Assembly: GCF_001902145.1 (NCBI RefSeq)
Contig: NZ_MRST01000025.1
Location: forward strand, 558,001-622,000
DNA length: 64,000 nt
Reading direction: 5' to 3'
Source of the DNA: Pseudomonas fluorescens
GTDB taxonomy: Bacteria > Pseudomonadota > Gammaproteobacteria > Pseudomonadales > Pseudomonadaceae
Position 1 is the first letter of the stretch. The number at the start of each line of letters is the position of its first letter. A program made the translations under genes and the position numbers. A model generated the notes under the pieces. The model was given only the letters and a program-made list of their open reading frames with translations. It was not told where the DNA came from and did not search any database. Of this stretch, positions 61,347 through 64,000 are shown piece by piece.

Positions 61347-63494
61347 ATGTCGCTCAGGCAGCTCTCCATTCAATGGAAAATCACCCTGCTGGCGGGCCTC
61401 TGCCTGCTGGGGATCGTGACCCTGCTGGTGGGTCTGTCGCTGTATCGCATGGCGCAGAGCTCGCAGCAGGTCAAGGCGTCCAGCATGCAGATGCTCGACG
61501 AAGCCGCCCAGTCGCGCATCGAGGCCCAAGGCGAAGTGCAGGCGCTGGGCATTCGCCAGCAGTTCATGGATGCCTACCAGTACGGCCATGGCTTTTCCCG
61601 CCAGGTGCTGTTTTTGCGCGAGCAGGCCGAGAAGCGCTTTCTCGATGCCTTCGACACCCGTGAAGACCTGACCCGCCAGGTCAAGGCCGCCCTGCAGGCC
61701 AACCCAGACCTGCTCGGCCTGTCCCTGGTGTTCGAAGCCAATGCGCTGGACGGCAAGGACGAACTGTTCGCCAACCAGGCGGAACTGGGCAGCAATGACA
61801 AAGGCCGTTTCGCGCTGTACTGGTCGCAACCGACACCGGGGAAAATCACTTCGATGGCGCTGCCTGAGAGCGACATGGCCGACACCTCCATCGGCCCCAG
61901 CGGCGAAAAGGCCAACGCCTGGTTCACCTGCCCGCGCACGACTCTAAAGCCCTGCGTGATCGAACCTTACTTCTATGTGATCGACGGCCAGAACGTGCTG
62001 ATGACCAGCATCGTGTTCCCGCTGATGGTCAATGGCAAAGTCATCGCCTCGCTGTCGGTGGATATCAACCTCAACAGCCTGCAGACGGTCAGCCAACAGG
62101 CCAGCCAGAAACTGTACGACGGCCAGACCCAGGTCAGCATCCTCAGCCCGACTGGCTTACTGGCCGGCTACAGCCCGGATGCCAGCAAACTCAGCCAACG
62201 CCTGGAGCAGGTCGACCCGGCCAGCGGCGCGCAGTTGATCAGTGCCTTGGCCAGCAGTACCCAGACCCGCAGCCTGCGCACCGACCATCAACTCAAGGTA
62301 CTGGCGCCTTTTGCGCCGATTCCCGGCGGCAAGTCGTGGGGTGTGTTGCTGGATGTACCGGAAAAAGTCCTGGTCGCCCCCGCCGAAGCACTGAAAAACC
62401 AGCTGGATGCCGACAATGCCAAAGGCACCCTGCTGGAACTGGGCCTGGGCCTACTGGCTGCCGTGGTCGGCTTGATCCTGGTGTGGCTGATGGCACGCAG
62501 CGTGACCCGACCAATCCTCGGTGTGGCGCACATGCTTGAGGATATCGCCAGCGGCGAAGGCGACCTGACCCGACGCCTGGCCTATGCCAAACAGGACGAA
62601 CTCGGCCAATTGGCCGGCTGGTTCAACCGTTTCCTCGACAAGCTGCAACCGATCATTGCCGAGGTCAAACGCTCGGTCCAGGACGCTCGCGGCACCGCCG
62701 ACCAGTCCGCGGCCATTGCCACGCAAACCAGCGCCGGCATGGAGCAGCAGTACCGCCAGGTGGATCAGGTGGCCACCGCATCCCACGAAATGAGCGCCAC
62801 CGCCCAGGACGTGGCCCGCAGCGCCGCACAAGCGGCCCAAGCCGCACGGGATGCCGACCAGGCGACTCGCCAAGGCTTGACGGTTATCGACCGCACCACC
62901 GTCAACATTGGCGAACTCGCCGCCGACATGAGCACTGCCATGGCCCAGGTGGAAGGCTTGGCCGCCAACAGCGAACAGATCGGCTCGGTACTCGAAGTGA
63001 TTCGCGGCATCGCCGAGCAGACCAACCTGTTGGCGCTCAACGCCGCCATCGAAGCCGCTCGCGCCGGTGAAGCCGGCCGGGGTTTTGCCGTGGTCGCCGA
63101 CGAAGTGCGCAACCTGGCACGGCGCACCCAGGAATCGGTGGAAGAAACCCGCCTGGTGATCGAACAATTGCAAACCGGTACCAGCGACGTGGTCGGTTCC
63201 ATGGGCAACAGCTATCGCCAGGCCCAGGGCAGCGTCGAACAAGTCGGCCAGGCCGTCACCGCCTTGCGCCAGATTGGCGATGCGGTCACGGTGATCAGCG
63301 ACATGAACCTGCAAATCGCCAGCGCCGCGGAAGAGCAAAGCGCCGTGGCCGAAGAGATCAACAGCAACGTGGCGACCATTCGCGATGTGACCGAGTCGTT
63401 GTCGGAGCAGGCCAATGAATCAGCGCGGGTCAGCCAGGCGTTGAACAGCCTGGCGAATCAGCAGCAGGGGTTGATGGATCAGTTTCGGGTCTGA
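61347..63494 (+). CDS. Methyl-accepting chemotaxis protein with large periplasmic double-Cache domain
   Basis: The 715-residue chemoreceptor has an N-terminal membrane helix (ITLLAGLCLLGIVTLLVGLS). A periplasmic region of about 325 residues in the double-Cache style follows (QANPDLLGLSLVFEANALDG, VIDGQNVLMTSIVFPLMVNG). Then come a second helix (LLELGLGLLAAVVGLILVWL), a HAMP domain (RPILGVAHMLEDIASGEGDL) and a signalling domain with EQTNLLALNAAIEAARAGE. The ligand is unknown. The start MSLRQLSIQWKI at 61347 is preferred because the upstream extension has no receptor features. Confidence 0.93.
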   Translation: MSLRQLSIQWKITLLAGLCLLGIVTLLVGLSLYRMAQSSQQVKASSMQMLDEAAQSRIEAQGEVQALGIRQQFMDAYQYGHGFSRQVLFLREQAEKRFLDAFDTREDLTRQVKAALQANPDLLGLSLVFEANALDGKDELFANQAELGSNDKGRFALYWSQPTPGKITSMALPESDMADTSIGPSGEKANAWFTCPRTTLKPCVIEPYFYVIDGQNVLMTSIVFPLMVNGKVIASLSVDINLNSLQTVSQQASQKLYDGQTQVSILSPTGLLAGYSPDASKLSQRLEQVDPASGAQLISALASSTQTRSLRTDHQLKVLAPFAPIPGGKSWGVLLDVPEKVLVAPAEALKNQLDADNAKGTLLELGLGLLAAVVGLILVWLMARSVTRPILGVAHMLEDIASGEGDLTRRLAYAKQDELGQLAGWFNRFLDKLQPIIAEVKRSVQDARGTADQSAAIATQTSAGMEQQYRQVDQVATASHEMSATAQDVARSAAQAAQAARDADQATRQGLTVIDRTTVNIGELAADMSTAMAQVEGLAANSEQIGSVLEVIRGIAEQTNLLALNAAIEAARAGEAGRGFAVVADEVRNLARRTQESVEETRLVIEQLQTGTSDVVGSMGNSYRQAQGSVEQVGQAVTALRQIGDAVTVISDMNLQIASAAEEQSAVAEEINSNVATIRDVTESLSEQANESARVSQALNSLANQQQGLMDQFRV

Positions 63495-63511
63495 ATGTAG
63501 CAAGGCTTTTC

Positions 63512-63728
63512 TGTGGGAGCCGGGCTTGCCCCAATGCCAGTCAGTTAAGGGCTTTTTGTAGGAGCGAGCTTGCTCGCGAAAAACTCACAGGCGCCGCGTT
63601 CATTCAGCAAGCACGCGTTATCGTTGACGTTTTTCGCGAGCAAGCTCGCTCCTACAGTAGGCGATGCAGACACCTCGGTATTTCAGGTAAACCGAGTCGA
63701 TGCTATCGCAGGCAAGCCAGCTCCCACA
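63512..63728. repeat. Nested REP elements
   Basis: A REP TGTGGGAGCCGGGCTTGCCC (63512 onward) and a partner GGCAAGCCAGCTCCCACA (ending 63728) lie on either side of the 100-bp REPIN at 63557..63656, so the latter appears inserted into an older REP pair. Confidence 0.8.
63557..63656. repeat. REPIN, 100 bp (identical to the copy at 3929)
   Basis: Every base, including the asymmetric spacer, matches 3929..4028. This indicates a recent copying event or gene conversion of the complete unit. Confidence 0.95.
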
Positions 63729-63745
63729 TTTTGAACGGTGGTGTG

Positions 63746-64000
63746 TCAGCGCCGAGGTAGTTCGATCAATACCTTGAGCCCACCCAGCTCACTCTCCTGC
63801 AGTTGCAACACCCCACCCCACACCTCAACGATGTCCCGCACGATCCCCAAACCCAGGCCATGGCCAACCCTTTGCTCATCAAGGCGTGCGCCACGGCTGA
63901 ACACTTGGTCGCGCTGAGCCTCAGGGATGCCGGGGCCGTCGTCTTCCACCGCCAGCCGATAGCCGTGGGGTGTCTCGCTGACGCTCAGGCGTACCTCGGC
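63746..64000 (-). CDS. Sensor histidine kinase, C-terminal part only (PhoQ-like)
   Basis: The last 84 residues of a histidine kinase ATPase domain are visible; the start lies beyond the right edge. The G1 box EDDGPGIPEAQRDQVF and the G2 region RVGHGLGLGIVRDIVEVWGG are clear. The link FSRGARLDEQR and the ending SELGGLKVLIELP resemble PhoQ, which senses Mg2+ and peptides. That resemblance is based on recall of a short tail, so another sensor kinase is possible. The partner regulator is outside the window. Confidence 0.8.
   Translation of the reverse strand, partial: AEVRLSVSETPHGYRLAVEDDGPGIPEAQRDQVFSRGARLDEQRVGHGLGLGIVRDIVEVWGGVLQLQESELGGLKVLIELPRR

Noticed and set aside
63746..64000. A direct regulatory link between the PhoQ-like kinase tail and mgtA/mgtC at the other end
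   Set aside because: The kinase identity rests on 84 residues, and only half of a PhoP-type site was found at the mgtA promoter.

Overview
The window is a gene-dense, GC-rich stretch of chromosome from a Pseudomonas of the fluorescens group. This rests on gene content (a dhcR-dhcA-dhcB-atoB locus arranged as in P. aeruginosa, a DUF1652 protein, mnmH-selD, topB) and on many copies of the short palindromic REP sequences typical of this group, mostly as inverted pairs (REPINs). No rRNA, tRNA, CRISPR array, prophage or complete insertion sequence was recognised.

Layout. 1-4.0 kb: Mg2+ uptake (mgtC cut by the left edge, mgtA with a long structured leader). 4.0-6.4 kb: a cytochrome P450 overlapping an ABM-type monooxygenase gene, divergent from an ArsR-type regulator. 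6.4-9.1 kb: acetyltransferase, FKBP, a transglycosylase-like lipoprotein and a membrane protein. 9.2-11.2 kb: a triple-PAS LuxR-type regulator whose gene has related palindromes on both sides, then a DUF1652 gene. 11.2-18.3 kb: an MFS exporter, an RcnB-like protein, an XRE-cupin regulator with a PuuA-like ligase and an AlkD-like protein, and a secreted transglutaminase-like protein. 18.4-26.5 kb: LysR regulator, GMC oxidoreductase, MHS transporter, topoisomerase III, CBS protein and sirtuin. 27-31.1 kb: a conserved small protein and the dhc/atoB CoA-transferase/thiolase operon. 31.3-33.7 kb: thioesterase and two lipoproteins. 34.0-39.2 kb: a 1579-residue RHS protein ending in a predicted ADP-ribosyltransferase toxin, followed one base later by a likely immunity gene; both ends are AT-rich. 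39.2-43.9 kb: a zinc-type HemB, PhzF, GST, histidine phosphatase and a permease. 44.6-57.9 kb: mnmH-selD, terC, nhaR, transporters, small proteins and trhP. 57.9-64 kb: two chemoreceptors around a Na+/H+ antiporter-type transporter, and a PhoQ-like kinase cut by the right edge.

The most noteworthy signals lie in the RHS toxin/immunity cartridge and in the repeats. Six REPINs are each exactly 100 bp; two of them, about 60 kb apart, are identical including the spacer. One REPIN supplies the C-terminus and stop codon of the GMC oxidoreductase. Another sits between atoB and its terminator. A roughly 450-bp REP-bounded repeat with a predicted three-way-junction core occurs twice in opposite orientation, bracketing 8.3 kb. 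Further candidates are the palindromes around the PAS-LuxR gene and the mgtA leader with a possible leader peptide. All functional assignments come from reading the sequence and recalling family motifs; no database search was run.
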